From contig JAHDGK010000018.1 of assembly GCA_020627685.1 (NCBI GenBank), positions 21,574 through 85,573 on the forward strand: a stretch of 64,000 nt of DNA, in the 5' to 3' direction. How positions within the stretch are numbered: position 1 is the first letter of the stretch; each line of letters starts with the position of its first letter. Under the pieces are notes generated by a model. It did no database searches, was not told the DNA's origin, and was given only the letters and a program-made list of their open reading frames with translations. Position numbers and translations under genes: made by a program. Below, one piece after another: positions 46,890 through 56,553 of the stretch. This stretch comes from Granulosicoccus sp. (GTDB lineage: Bacteria; Pseudomonadota; Gammaproteobacteria; Granulosicoccales; Granulosicoccaceae).

Positions 46890-48995
46890 GTGACCATACA
46901 TTCAAAAACATTTCAGTTTGGCAGCGAAACAGTCACGCTTCAAACGGGTGAAATCGCCCGTCAAGCGAGCTGCGCTATCGTCGCCAGCATGGGCGACACC
47001 GTCGTCCTCGTTACCGCGGTTGGCCAAAAACAAGCCAAGCCGGGTCAAAACTTTTTCCCGTTGACCATCAACTATCAGGAAAAAACCTACGCAGCTGGAA
47101 AAATCCCCGGTGGGTTTTTCAAGCGTGAAGGTCGTCCATCAGAATCAGAAACACTGATTTCACGACTTATCGATCGTCCGCTTCGTCCTTTATTCCCGAA
47201 AGGGTTTTTGAACGAAGTGCAGGTCATTGCCACAGTGATGTCCCTTGACCCGGAAATCAGTGCTGACATTCCGGCTCTTATCGGTGCATCAGCGGCATTA
47301 GCTTGTTCTGGAATGCCATTCGCAGGTCCAATCGGCGCAGCCAAAGTAGGCTACATCGATGGCGAATATGTATTGAACCCGACCGTCTCCCAGATGGAAG
47401 AGTCTAAGCTCGACTTGGTTGTTGCTGGTACAGACGATGCGGTACTCATGGTTGAATCAGAAGCCGATCAACTCTCCGAAGAAACCATGCTTGATGCGGT
47501 TATGTTCGGGCACGAGCAACTGCAAACAGCGGTAACGGCTATCAAGGCATTGGCTGCAGATGTCAACGCAACTTCATGGGATTGGTCAGCTCCAGAAGCA
47601 GACGAGTCTCTGGCTGCTCAAGTTGATTCTGCGTCTCGCGCTGATCTGACTGCTGCGTATCAAATTGCAGACAAGATGGCTCGTCAAGATGCTGTTGGCG
47701 CTGCGAAAGACAAAGCGGTTGAAGCATTGGCAGCAGCTGAAGGCGAAGAAGGTTACAGCGCCGGCGATGTTAAAGATGCTTTCTCTAAGCTTGAAAAATC
47801 AATTGTACGTTCGCGAATCATTGCGGGTGAGCCTCGAATTGACGGTCGTACCACTGATACGGTTCGTCCTATCTCGGTCCACACGGGTATTTTGCCTCGT
47901 ACTCACGGCTCGGCTGTCTTTACTCGTGGTGAGACTCAAGCCATCGTAGCGGCCACATTGGGTACGACACGCGATGCTCAGATCATCGACGCATTGAGCG
48001 GCGAGACTCGTATGGCGTTCATGCTGCATTACAACTTTCCTCCATATTCTGTGGGTGAGACTGGTTTTGTTGGCTCACCGAAGCGTCGTGAAATCGGCCA
48101 CGGTAAGTTGGCAAAGCGTGGTGTTCAGGCAGTAATGCCAAATGAAGAAGATTTTCCATACACCATTCGTGTCGTCTCGGAAATCACAGAATCCAATGGT
48201 TCAAGCTCTATGGCCTCTGTGTGCGGAACAAGCTTGGCATTAATGGATGCTGGCGTACCCTTGAAAGCTCCGGTTGCAGGTATTGCGATGGGTCTTATTA
48301 AAGAAGACGATGGTTACGCTGTATTGTCAGATATCCTGGGTGATGAAGATCATCTTGGCGATATGGATTTCAAAGTTGCGGGTTCCGCTGACGGCGTAAC
48401 AGCGCTGCAAATGGATATTAAGATCCAAGGTATCACTCGCGAGATCATGGAAAAAGCGCTAGAGCAGGCTAAAGGTGGTCGTCTCTGGATTCTAGGTGAA
48501 ATGGCTAAGGTTCTTGCAGAGCCACGTGGCGATCTATCAGAGCATGCTCCACGATTCATCACCATCAAGATTAACCCTGAAAAAATTGCTGCGGTTATCG
48601 GAAAAGGTGGAGCAGTTATCCGTGCCTTAACTGAAGAGACTGGCGCAACTATCGACATCGGTGATGATGGGCTCATCAAGATCGCCTCTAGCGATCGTAC
48701 AGCCGGTGAAGAAGCGCGTCGTCGTATCGAGCTGATTACTGCTGATATTGAAGTGGGCACTATTTACGAAGGCCGCGTCCAAAAAATCATGGATTTTGGT
48801 GCGTTCGTGAACATCCTGCCTGGCAAAGATGGTCTGGTTCATATCTCTCAAATCTCTGAGCAACGTGTTCAAAACGTGGCTGACGAGTTGTCAGAAGGCC
48901 AGATGGTTAAAGTGAAGGTACTGGAAGTTGACAAGCAGGGCCGAATTCGACTGAGCATGAAAGCAGTTGAAGAAGGCGAGGCTGTTTCCAGCTAA
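46890..48995 (+). CDS. pnp: Polyribonucleotide nucleotidyltransferase (PNPase)
   Basis: A phosphorolytic 3'-to-5' exoribonuclease of the degradosome. The 701-residue protein has two RNase PH-like domains around an all-helical domain ([38 protein letters not shown]), a KH domain ([19 protein letters not shown]) and a C-terminal S1 domain ([20 protein letters not shown]). GTG start at 46890 with AGGAA upstream. In E. coli PNPase represses its own messenger after RNase III cleavage; no such leader was tested here. A strong terminator follows. Confidence 0.97.
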   Translation: MTIHSKTFQFGSETVTLQTGEIARQASCAIVASMGDTVVLVTAVGQKQAKPGQNFFPLTINYQEKTYAAGKIPGGFFKREGRPSESETLISRLIDRPLRPLFPKGFLNEVQVIATVMSLDPEISADIPALIGASAALACSGMPFAGPIGAAKVGYIDGEYVLNPTVSQMEESKLDLVVAGTDDAVLMVESEADQLSEETMLDAVMFGHEQLQTAVTAIKALAADVNATSWDWSAPEADESLAAQVDSASRADLTAAYQIADKMARQDAVGAAKDKAVEALAAAEGEEGYSAGDVKDAFSKLEKSIVRSRIIAGEPRIDGRTTDTVRPISVHTGILPRTHGSAVFTRGETQAIVAATLGTTRDAQIIDALSGETRMAFMLHYNFPPYSVGETGFVGSPKRREIGHGKLAKRGVQAVMPNEEDFPYTIRVVSEITESNGSSSMASVCGTSLALMDAGVPLKAPVAGIAMGLIKEDDGYAVLSDILGDEDHLGDMDFKVAGSADGVTALQMDIKIQGITREIMEKALEQAKGGRLWILGEMAKVLAEPRGDLSEHAPRFITIKINPEKIAAVIGKGGAVIRALTEETGATIDIGDDGLIKIASSDRTAGEEARRRIELITADIEVGTIYEGRVQKIMDFGAFVNILPGKDGLVHISQISEQRVQNVADELSEGQMVKVKVLEVDKQGRIRLSMKAVEEGEAVSS

Positions 48996-49023
48996 TCTGT
49001 CGTATCGATAGCTTGAATGTAGA

Positions 49024-49047
49024 AAGGGAGCTTCGGCTCCCTTTTTT
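49024..49047 (+). terminator. Intrinsic terminator after pnp
   Basis: An 8-bp stem AAGGGAGC/GCTCCCTT with the stable TTCG tetraloop, followed by further T residues (T run 49042-49047). Confidence 0.9.
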
Positions 49048-49077
49048 ATGCGCGGGTTAAACGCGAGGTGAGTCAGG

Positions 49078-49545
49078 TTGGTAGCATTGAATCAACAACG
49101 ACTGGATAGTCATTACATGGGCCGGGCTCTCGAGCTGGCTGAGGAGGCTGCTGCGGCCGGTGAAATTCCAGTAGGGGCGGTGGTTGTATTGTCTGGCTCC
49201 ATTATTGGAGAAGGGCGAAATCGGTGTGTTGAGGACAAAGACCCCTCGGGTCATGCTGAGATTCTGGCGCTCAAAGCTGCTGCAAAGGAGGTGGGGAGCT
49301 TCCGAATAGACGGCGCAACTCTTTATGTGACATTAGAGCCATGCCTGATGTGCTGTGGCGCGGTGTTGCAGTCAAGGGTGTCGCGACTGGTCTTTGGTGC
49401 TCGCGAGCCAAGAACGGGGGCGGTTGTCAGTATTCATGACTCTTTACGTGTTGCAGGCGTCGAGCCGCATGTTGCCGTCACTGAAGGTGTTTTTGCTGAT
49501 GAGTCGGCGAATATTCTGAAGCAGTTTTTCGAAGCGCTTAGATAG
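49078..49545 (+). CDS. tadA: tRNA-specific adenosine-34 deaminase TadA
   Basis: Deaminates A34 to inosine in tRNA-Arg(ACG), so CGN codons can be read. The zinc-dependent deaminase motif is complete: HAE in SGHAEILALKAAA (catalytic Glu) and PCLMC in VTLEPCLMCCGAVL. The family residues RSDHxMxxAL near the N-terminus appear as LDSHYMGRALELA. The TTG start at 49078 gives 155 residues; an in-frame ATG at 49117 would shorten that motif. It is preceded by the pnp terminator, so it likely has its own promoter. Confidence 0.93.
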   Translation: MVALNQQRLDSHYMGRALELAEEAAAAGEIPVGAVVVLSGSIIGEGRNRCVEDKDPSGHAEILALKAAAKEVGSFRIDGATLYVTLEPCLMCCGAVLQSRVSRLVFGAREPRTGAVVSIHDSLRVAGVEPHVAVTEGVFADESANILKQFFEALR

Positions 49546-49923
49546 TGTTTGAAGTTTGTCGACGACAGTTCACTTTGTCTTTAAAACAACTAATAAGGCG
49601 CACTTCTACTATTTACTAACCAAATGTGACATATTTTGAGCGAATTCGCCAATATGCTGCAAAAAAGCATATAAATGAGCCTGTTTAGTATTAGCGGTAC
49701 ATTTATGATTGTCGTACGTTAGGTTTGCCGCAAACCAAGCAGCTATCCTGAATCTCTCGGATGAGTAATTTATATGCGTGTGCAAAAGAATGCGATCGTG
49801 CTCACTTTGGGGCTTTGTGCAGTAGTCTGTCGTTGGCTTCCCCATACGGGCGTAGCTCTTGCGAAAGCTCATCGTGAAATCAGGCACGCTTATGTTTTTG
49901 CCTATCGGACTTGAGTAGTTGCT
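49546..49923. other. Intergenic region upstream of the AraC-type regulator
   Basis: The 378 bases hold no convincing gene; a 92-codon frame on the minus strand (49609-49887) has no ribosome-binding site or recognisable motif. A perfect 7-base dyad, GGTTTGC-C-GCAAACC (49722-49736), lies about 190 bases before the regulator and is the only strong structure. Confidence 0.55.
49722..49736. promoter_or_regulatory. Perfect palindrome, candidate operator
   Basis: GGTTTGC and GCAAACC flank a single C. The dyad has an odd centre and lies upstream of the AraC-type gene, so it could bind that regulator or another dimeric factor. Confidence 0.3.
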
Positions 49924-50835
49924 ATGTCAGTTGCCCTACGCCCATCGTCCGGCAGTGCTCCGGAATTTGAATTTACAGACGGCACGGAGCGTTCTGTTCA
50001 CTATATTGAACATGGGTTTCCTTGCCACTTGGTGCGCTGGCACTACCACGATGACTACGAGCTGCACCTGATTATCGCAGGCACCGGTAAGGTATTTGTT
50101 GGTGATCACGTGGGCCGATTTTCACCGGGACACCTGGTACTGACCGGGCCGCGATTGCCGCACAATTGGATAAGCCAAACTGAGCCTGGTGAAGTCATTG
50201 AGTTGAGAGACTTAGCGGTTCAGTTTCGTATGGACCTCCTGCCTAAAATGGCAGAGACGGCTCCGGAGTTGCTCTCCATTCTTCCACTGTTGGAAAGAGC
50301 GCGCCACGGAGTGGAGTTCCTGTCGGTCGATACCGAGTGGGCACAAGGCATGTTTCAATCGATACGGGATTCGTCAGGGCCAGCCCGCATTTCTCTGTTA
50401 ATCGAATTGCTCCATAAATTATCGGGTGAGAATAACTATACCTTGCTCTCGACACTTGCCATCAGATCTAAAGCCGATCAGGCATCGCAAGATAAAATAG
50501 AGGAGGTCACGCAGTTCATTAGCGAGAACTTTGCACAGGATATTTCGCTGGGTGAGATGGCTAAAAAAGTAGGAATGAACGACAGCGCGTTTTCGCGTTT
50601 CTTTGCCAAAGCCACTGGAAACAGTTTTAATCGATTTGTAAATCGAGTGCGTATTAGTAAAGCGTGCGAGTTGTTGTCTGAGACGGAAACCCCGATAACG
50701 ACTATTTGTTATGAGACCGGTTTTAACAATATTGCCAACTTCAATCGACGGTTTCGTGAGTTGAAAGAAAGCACGCCCAGAGAGTACCGCCGCCAATCGC
50801 GGCTGCGTCATGGGACCCGTACACTGGAAAGCTGA
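49924..50835 (+). CDS. AraC family transcriptional regulator with cupin domain
   Basis: A 303-residue regulator. The N-terminal cupin-type sensor (about 30-100) has HYHDDYELHLI and the Pro-rich end HLVLTGPRLPHNW, a form common in regulators of sugar or small-metabolite genes. The C-terminal domain has two helix-turn-helix units (SLGEMAKKVGMNDSAFSRFF and TPITTICYETGFNNIANFNR) and the family ending FRELKESTPREYR. No catabolic gene adjoins it, so its target is unknown. It is convergent with pdeM, with one base between the stops. Confidence 0.88.
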   Translation: MSVALRPSSGSAPEFEFTDGTERSVHYIEHGFPCHLVRWHYHDDYELHLIIAGTGKVFVGDHVGRFSPGHLVLTGPRLPHNWISQTEPGEVIELRDLAVQFRMDLLPKMAETAPELLSILPLLERARHGVEFLSVDTEWAQGMFQSIRDSSGPARISLLIELLHKLSGENNYTLLSTLAIRSKADQASQDKIEEVTQFISENFAQDISLGEMAKKVGMNDSAFSRFFAKATGNSFNRFVNRVRISKACELLSETETPITTICYETGFNNIANFNRRFRELKESTPREYRRQSRLRHGTRTLES

Positions 50836-50836
50836 G

Positions 50837-51544
50837 TTACGTCCTTGTTTGGCGTTTAGGATGTGTTCGATCTAGGGGAACCTTCACAACGCTGTTGTCC
50901 CCGATCATATAAATTGAATCTTCCGTAAGGTTAGCGTCAACAACAACGCCCCCCGTAAAATGCCCGAAGGCAGGTAATACGGCATAGTCTTTGGTAAACC
51001 AAAAAGCAGGTGTTTTAAGCGATGCGCGGCGTGACTGTTTTAGACGCCATGCCGGATGCACGTGACCACACAATACAAACCCTTTGTCATCTTTGCCGGG
51101 CTCATGTTTTAAAACAAAGGGGTCTGTTGTTAGTGAGGTTTGATGCCACGCTATACGAGAATCAATAGTTGATTGGCCGCTTAACTTATCGTGATTACCT
51201 GCAACAACTTCGACCGCAACGTTAGCATGCTTATCGAGAAGTCGACTGAGTTCGGCTAGCCATGACTCACTGGATAGCGGGGCGCTGTGCATAAAATCCC
51301 CCAAAATAATCAGTCGTTTAGCACCAGCTTCCTCGGCTAATGAAAATAAACTGACAAGCGTTGCTTCACTGATGCCACCGGGAATAGGTATGCCGGCACG
51401 TCCGAAGCGATGCTCCTTACCCACATGGACATCAGCCGCAAATAAAATATGCTGTTCAGGCCAGAAGATGACGCCCTGCGGATGCAGTAATAGCAATTGC
51501 CCCTGGCACTGTATCGCAAGTGAACACGATTCGAAGTTGCTCAT
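50837..51544 (-). CDS. pdeM: Metallophosphoesterase PdeM (ligase-associated DNA damage response)
   Basis: A 235-residue calcineurin-type phosphoesterase. Metal-binding motifs are ADVHVGKE, GDFMHSAP, AGNHDKL and CGHVHPAWR. The sequence around GKEHRFGRAGIPIPGG is diagnostic of the PdeM group, found with Lhr-type helicases, an ATP-dependent ligase and an exonuclease in a DNA repair locus. Here the helicase gene is 15 bases upstream on the same strand, but the ligase and exonuclease are not in the window. Confidence 0.85.
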   Translation of the reverse strand: MSNFESCSLAIQCQGQLLLLHPQGVIFWPEQHILFAADVHVGKEHRFGRAGIPIPGGISEATLVSLFSLAEEAGAKRLIILGDFMHSAPLSSESWLAELSRLLDKHANVAVEVVAGNHDKLSGQSTIDSRIAWHQTSLTTDPFVLKHEPGKDDKGFVLCGHVHPAWRLKQSRRASLKTPAFWFTKDYAVLPAFGHFTGGVVVDANLTEDSIYMIGDNSVVKVPLDRTHPKRQTRT

Positions 51545-51559
51545 ACACGCACGTATTGT

Positions 51560-54016
51560 CTATTGATCAAGTGTTTCTAAAGCGGCGTGCTCTAAGCTGC
51601 CCAGCATACTGTTAATTCTGTCCTGAAAGTTCATAGATGTCAGCGTTTGGCTGTTTAAGTTTTCCGCCCATAAAGGAAACGACAATGGCGTTAAACGCTC
51701 GGGTTCTTCGAGTCTCCACTGTTTTTTACTCAGATTTTTCAAGGTGTTTTCTAAGCGATGAAATTCCAGTTGTTGTTCTAAAACCTCCCGATGAGCCAAT
51801 TCAAGCAACAAGTTGTCGGCGTCGTGATTTTTCAACACTTCGAATATTAATCCACTCGATGTCTGCAATTGTTTCGCGCTTTTGGATCTTCCCGGATAAC
51901 CATCAAATATGAGTCCTGCGATGCGGGCAATATCTCTGAACCTGCGTTTGGCAATTTCACCGGAGTTGATAGCTTTTAGAATGTCTTCAAGGAGCTTCTC
52001 GGGTGTGAATACTGTTTTGAGTTGATCCAAATCGACGTCAATTGGTTCCGGGCTTTGAAGTTCGAAGCCGTAATCATTTATCTGCAATGTATACGTTGAT
52101 GGCGTCAATTCAGATAGACGAGAGGCAATGACCATAGACAAGCCCTCGTGGGCCAATCTGCCGGCAAATGGGAAGAAAAACAGGCTATGTCCTTCATGTG
52201 TTGTTATGGACTCTATAAGAAAATCTTTAGGCCCCGGTAGGTACGACCATGCTTGCTGCAGCGTAAGTACATCGTTCATGCAATCTAGTTCGGGGGATGT
52301 CGCCTGTTTTTCCTTCCAAAGATACAATGTGTTTTGCACGGAGTCAGACAGCTCGCTGGTCAGCGGTAGTTGGGTTCCCCACCATCGTGGAACGACCTTA
52401 CTTCTGCGCGTGGATTTTTTAACATAGGCCGTCATGTCCTTAACGCTGACAAGCTCTAGTTGTCTTCCCGAAAACTGAAACGTATTGCCGGGTTTCAATC
52501 GCGCTATAAAACTCTCTTCAGTCGTGCCTAATCGTTTTCCGCCTCGGAACGATACGTTCATTTGCGCATCACTTGAAATAGTGCCGATCCCGAGTCTGTG
52601 TCTTTGTTGAACTTCTTTGTTCATAACACGGTGAGTGCCTGCCACATTCAGCACTTTGTGGTATTGCGGATAGCCTTGTAGAGCTTGTCCACCACGAGAA
52701 ATAAAATCCATGACCCATTGCCATTCGGTATCCGTGATCTCGTGAAAAGCATGGGTATCTTTGATCTCTTTGAGCATCGCCTTTTCGACAAAGCCTGTCC
52801 CCATGGCAATCGTGACCAAGTGTTGGCTTAGTACATCGAGTGAGCGTGTGGGTGGGCGCCGTCCCTCAATTCGTCCTTCAGCCAGAGCACGTCTAACGGC
52901 ATCGATTTCGATCATTTCCAGCGCGTTGGTTGGGACGCACAGAATGCGTGAGGTGCTGCCCGGGCGATGGCCACTTCGACCTGCGCGTTGCACAAGGCGG
53001 GCAACGCCTTTGGGGCTTCCCACCTGAAGTACTTGATCTACCGGACTGAAGTCGACACCGAGGTCTAGTGATGACGTGCAGACGACGCAATGTAGGTTTC
53101 CATCGCGAAGTCTGTTTTCAATCGAGGTTCTAAGTTCTCTATCCAGCGAGCCATGATGAAGAGCAATGGTATGCAACCATTCAGGCTTCTTATCAAGTAG
53201 GGCTTGAAACCATAGCTCTGCTTGTGAGCGCGTGTTGGTGAATAACAGCGTTGTGCCTGCAGAACTTATTGCGTCTATAACCGGTTCTGCCAATTGAAGC
53301 CCTAAGTGTCCCGACCATTTAAACGTTGCCTTGTCGTTTGGAATGACACTGTTAACTTCTATAGCTCTAGGTACTATCCCTTGTATTATGGAGCCGTCTT
53401 TCCCAGGCCCGAGCAGCACGCTTAACGCTTCATCCAAATTAGCAAGGGTCGCGGAAACTCCCCAAACCGAAAGTGAATGACATAAAGATCGTAACCGCGC
53501 TAGACACAGTTGAAGCTGTACGCCTCTTTTTGACCCCATTAATTCATGCCATTCATCGACGATGACCGTGTGAATGCCGGATAAGCCAATTTCTGATCCC
53601 GGATAGCTAAGCATGATTGATAAGCTTTCAGGTGTGGTTACCAGAGCGTATGGCGGCTTATCGCGTTGCTTGTTTCTGTCACTGGAGGACGTGTCGCCGG
53701 TGCGAATTTGTACAGACGCATCGATATCCAAAGCATCAAGTGCGTCCTGTAAATGATCCCGCGTATCTTTTGCCAGTGCGCGTAAAGGCGTTATCCAGAG
53801 AACCTGCAGTCTGTCGTCTTCAGAGCCATTGGCAAGTAGCGATTGAACGGGTCCCAGCCAAGCTGCCAGCGTTTTCCCGCTTCCAGTAGGCGAGTGTATC
53901 AACCCTGATTTTCCGTCGTGCCAGGCTTGCCAGGCATTTTTTTGAAAATCGAATACGGTCCATGTGTTTTGCAAAAACCACTGTTCGGTCTGTGCAATCG
54001 CTGCGTCGATTTTCAT
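51560..54016 (-). CDS. Lhr-type DEXH-box helicase (ligase-associated DNA damage response)
   Basis: An 818-residue superfamily 2 helicase. Motif I is PTGSGKT at 43-49; motif II is DEWH with the Lhr-typical continuation ELMGSKRG; motif III is SATL; motif VI is QRAGRSGHRPG. The C-terminal half carries Lhr-like winged-helix/core regions (RFRDIARIAGLIFDGYPG). The length fits the ligase-associated group, not the 1500-residue Lhr-long form. The alpha/beta hydrolase ends 3 bases upstream and pdeM starts 15 bases downstream, giving a three-gene operon. Confidence 0.9.
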   Translation of the reverse strand: MKIDAAIAQTEQWFLQNTWTVFDFQKNAWQAWHDGKSGLIHSPTGSGKTLAAWLGPVQSLLANGSEDDRLQVLWITPLRALAKDTRDHLQDALDALDIDASVQIRTGDTSSSDRNKQRDKPPYALVTTPESLSIMLSYPGSEIGLSGIHTVIVDEWHELMGSKRGVQLQLCLARLRSLCHSLSVWGVSATLANLDEALSVLLGPGKDGSIIQGIVPRAIEVNSVIPNDKATFKWSGHLGLQLAEPVIDAISSAGTTLLFTNTRSQAELWFQALLDKKPEWLHTIALHHGSLDRELRTSIENRLRDGNLHCVVCTSSLDLGVDFSPVDQVLQVGSPKGVARLVQRAGRSGHRPGSTSRILCVPTNALEMIEIDAVRRALAEGRIEGRRPPTRSLDVLSQHLVTIAMGTGFVEKAMLKEIKDTHAFHEITDTEWQWVMDFISRGGQALQGYPQYHKVLNVAGTHRVMNKEVQQRHRLGIGTISSDAQMNVSFRGGKRLGTTEESFIARLKPGNTFQFSGRQLELVSVKDMTAYVKKSTRRSKVVPRWWGTQLPLTSELSDSVQNTLYLWKEKQATSPELDCMNDVLTLQQAWSYLPGPKDFLIESITTHEGHSLFFFPFAGRLAHEGLSMVIASRLSELTPSTYTLQINDYGFELQSPEPIDVDLDQLKTVFTPEKLLEDILKAINSGEIAKRRFRDIARIAGLIFDGYPGRSKSAKQLQTSSGLIFEVLKNHDADNLLLELAHREVLEQQLEFHRLENTLKNLSKKQWRLEEPERLTPLSFPLWAENLNSQTLTSMNFQDRINSMLGSLEHAALETLDQ

Positions 54017-54019
54017 GAG

Positions 54020-54841
54020 CTAGGTGCGGTAACTATGAATAAGCTCTTTGAGATTTTGTCGGATGCACGCAAGTGATCTTTCGTCTGACAAGCGATGGTC
54101 TGCACCGTTGAGTAGGGTAAGTTGCGCATCGGCGTTAACGCAGTTCTCCATCAACCTTAATGACAAAGAGTACGGTACATCAGTGTCGTTGGTTCCATGA
54201 ATCAGCCGGATTTTGCAGTCAAGCTTCTCCAGTTGATTGTCAGCTTGCGCTGATGACGGATTCAATACCGATAGTGCGTTTCCACTTTCCAGTAGCGTTT
54301 GTGTGAGTGGGTGAGGGTCTGCGTACGCGTTAGGCAATGCCAGCGTCTGGCCCTGTTGCAGATCCCAGATATCTGCCGGAGTGAGTCGCGGCTGAATTAG
54401 TTCTTGCAGGAAATCGGGGGCGGCTGCGATGAGCAATAAGCCTTGCAGCTGATTTACCTTGCGGATTGCACAAAGTGAGGCAAGCCAGCCGCCCATCGAT
54501 GAGCCCACCAGAATCAGGGGAGCGTGAATGTCTTCCAACACACAGAGCGTATCGTCTAACCAATCTGCGAGTGAGAAAGCCGCAGGATCTCCTTCAGATT
54601 CGCCATGGCCGCGATAATCGAATCGAGTGTATGACACGCCTAGCTCAGAGCAAGTCTGCGCAAGCGCCGCTGCCTTAGTACCCATCATGTTGGAATGAAA
54701 TCCGCCGCAGAACACAACGTGTGGTATTTCGTCGGCTTGTTTATCACTATTCGATACAGCAGCCTGTTGGCGCCTGTAGGCTAACTGCATTCCGTGGCAG
54801 CTTTTATAAGCTGGTGCATCTATCATTAAGTCGTTGCTCAT
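54020..54841 (-). CDS. Alpha/beta hydrolase
   Basis: A cytosolic alpha/beta-fold hydrolase. The nucleophile elbow reads VGSSMGGWLA, the oxyanion-side region VVFCGGFHSNMMGTKA and RFDYRGHGES precede it, Asp lies in HGTNDTDVPY and the catalytic His in NGADHRLS, so the triad looks complete. The frame extends to 54937 across the divergent HAD gene; ATG 54841 is preferred (273 residues) and leaves a 44-base divergent gap. Substrate is unknown. It is the first gene of an operon with the helicase and pdeM. Confidence 0.85.
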   Translation of the reverse strand: MSNDLMIDAPAYKSCHGMQLAYRRQQAAVSNSDKQADEIPHVVFCGGFHSNMMGTKAAALAQTCSELGVSYTRFDYRGHGESEGDPAAFSLADWLDDTLCVLEDIHAPLILVGSSMGGWLASLCAIRKVNQLQGLLLIAAAPDFLQELIQPRLTPADIWDLQQGQTLALPNAYADPHPLTQTLLESGNALSVLNPSSAQADNQLEKLDCKIRLIHGTNDTDVPYSLSLRLMENCVNADAQLTLLNGADHRLSDERSLACIRQNLKELIHSYRT

Positions 54842-54885
54842 CGACACAGTATAGTGCGCTCTAGACGCGCTTAAGGAATCCCCGA
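54842..54885. promoter_or_regulatory. Compact divergent promoter region
   Basis: The 44-base gap contains overlapping back-to-back -10 candidates: TATAGT (54850-54855, + strand) and TATACT (54853-54848, - strand). The minus-strand start would fall at or next to the hydrolase ATG. AAGGAA (54873-54878) before the HAD start is its ribosome-binding site. No good -35 was seen on either strand. Confidence 0.35.
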
Positions 54886-55599
54886 ATGTCGCCAGACCAA
54901 TCGCCCAATATGCTTTCGCGAATTCAAGCGATTTCATTTGATTTAGATGACACGCTGTGGGACTGCGCGCCGGCTATAAGAAATGCGGAAAAAGCCCTGT
55001 ACGAATGGCATAAGCAAAAGACCCCGGCCATCACTAAAGTGCATAGCCCCGAATCCTTAATGGAGTTCCGAAAAGAGGTGAGGGCGGCGTACCCGGAGCT
55101 GACACGTTGTGTCACAGCCATCAGAAAGCAGGGTTTGAAAACGCTGCTGCTTGAGTATGGATACCCGGAAGAGTGGGCCGAAGAAGCCTTTGCCGTTTTT
55201 TATAAAGCGCGTAGCGAGGTGGTTTTGTACGAAGGGGTGATCGATATGCTAGACCGGTTGAATCAGACATTTAGGCTAGCGGCGATCACCAACGGAAACG
55301 CCGATTTGCAAAGTATTGGTATTGAAAAGCATTTTGAGCGAATATATGCCGCTAATTTGACACTCTTGGAGAAGCCGGCGCCCGATATGTTCCACCAATG
55401 CCTTGCTGATATGGATATTCCGGCCGACGCTCTGCTTCACATCGGCGACAATCCCGTGACAGATGTTCACGGTGCTGCCGCCGTTGGAGTACAGACTTTA
55501 TGGTTCAACCCGTATAATCACGACTGGCCTGAGCATTTGGAACCGCCGAATTTTGAGGTTCAGGCAATACCGGACGTCGTCACTCTATTTCAGCAGTGA
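54886..55599 (+). CDS. HAD family hydrolase (subfamily IA)
   Basis: A 237-residue haloacid dehalogenase-type phosphatase. Motif I is FDLDDTLWD with both catalytic Asp, motif II ITNGN, motif III the Lys in LEKPAPDMF, and motif IV HIGDNPVTDVHGA. The helical cap after motif I is of type C1, so small phosphorylated metabolites or nucleotides are likely substrates (YjjG/YigB-like). AAGGAA is well placed before the ATG. It is divergent from the hydrolase gene. Confidence 0.87.
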   Translation: MSPDQSPNMLSRIQAISFDLDDTLWDCAPAIRNAEKALYEWHKQKTPAITKVHSPESLMEFRKEVRAAYPELTRCVTAIRKQGLKTLLLEYGYPEEWAEEAFAVFYKARSEVVLYEGVIDMLDRLNQTFRLAAITNGNADLQSIGIEKHFERIYAANLTLLEKPAPDMFHQCLADMDIPADALLHIGDNPVTDVHGAAAVGVQTLWFNPYNHDWPEHLEPPNFEVQAIPDVVTLFQQ

Positions 55600-55666
55600 A
55601 ATTCACGACTTTTTAACGACTTAACCCGCTAGCAGCGCTGCGGCGATTTTAGGATTACCCCGAATA

Positions 55667-56524
55667 ATGAATCGAACGTTTTATGTAAATGGTGATTTTG
55701 TAGCTGAAGAGGACGCGAAGATATCGGTTCTTGATCGTGGATTTTTATTTGCCGACGCTGTGTACGAAGTGTCCACCGTATTAAAAGGTCGACTGATCGA
55801 CAATACTGCACATTTAAAAAGATTGGCTAGATCAATGTCAGAGCTGGCGATGGCGCCTCCTTGCTCCGATGAAGAAATAGTCGCAGCCCAATTAAAACTT
55901 GTTGAGATGAACAATCTGGACGAAGGCTTGTTATACCTCCAGGTTTCACGCGGCGTGGCAGATCGAGATTTTGCTTATCCGGCCAATGCCAAGTCTTCTT
56001 TGGTGATGTTCACCCAAGCTAAAAACCTGCTTGAATCACCAATGGCTGAGCAAGGGTTACATATTATTTCTATTGCAGATCAACGTTGGAAAAGACGTGA
56101 TATAAAAACCGTCGGTTTGCTTGCTCCCTGCATGGGCAAGCAGGCTGCTGTTGACGCAGGTGTCCACGATGCATGGATGGTTGAAAACGGTTTGGTTACG
56201 GAAGGTACGTCAAACAATGCGTATATCGTAACGGCCGATAAAAAGATCCAGACTCGACAGCTAGGTCATGAAATTCTAAGCGGCATTACTCGACAAGCAG
56301 TTCTTAAATTTGCCTCCCAGGCAGGGTACACCGTGGTTGAAGAACCATTCAGTATCGAGGAAGCAAGACAAGCTAGCGAAGCGTTTATCACGAGTGCCTC
56401 TACGTTTGTTATGCCGGTAGTCAACATTGATGGGATTCCGCTGGGTGATGGAAAACCGGGACCGGTCAGCACAGAGTTACGAAAAATCTACATTCAAACG
56501 GCTTTAGAACATCAAGACTTATAG
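55667..56524 (+). CDS. D-amino-acid transaminase (branched-chain/fold IV class)
   Basis: A PLP-dependent fold IV aminotransferase that makes D-glutamate or D-alanine for peptidoglycan, or interconverts other D-amino acids. The 285-residue protein has the N-terminal signature VLDRGFLFADAVYEV, the catalytic Lys in RRDIKTVGLL, and the phosphate-cup motif LVTEGTSNNAYIV; the C-terminal GDGKPGPVS is typical. The D-amino-acid group is preferred over BcaT because of length and FADAVYEV, but branched-chain or aminodeoxychorismate lyase activity cannot be excluded. Confidence 0.82.
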   Translation: MNRTFYVNGDFVAEEDAKISVLDRGFLFADAVYEVSTVLKGRLIDNTAHLKRLARSMSELAMAPPCSDEEIVAAQLKLVEMNNLDEGLLYLQVSRGVADRDFAYPANAKSSLVMFTQAKNLLESPMAEQGLHIISIADQRWKRRDIKTVGLLAPCMGKQAAVDAGVHDAWMVENGLVTEGTSNNAYIVTADKKIQTRQLGHEILSGITRQAVLKFASQAGYTVVEEPFSIEEARQASEAFITSASTFVMPVVNIDGIPLGDGKPGPVSTELRKIYIQTALEHQDL

Positions 56525-56553
56525 GCCTAACTAGGCAAATAGTCTGAGGTGAC

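Noticed and set aside
49609..49887. 92-codon minus-strand frame between tadA and the AraC gene
   Set aside because: No ribosome-binding site or motif, and the palindrome at 49722 lies within it; the region is better read as regulatory.
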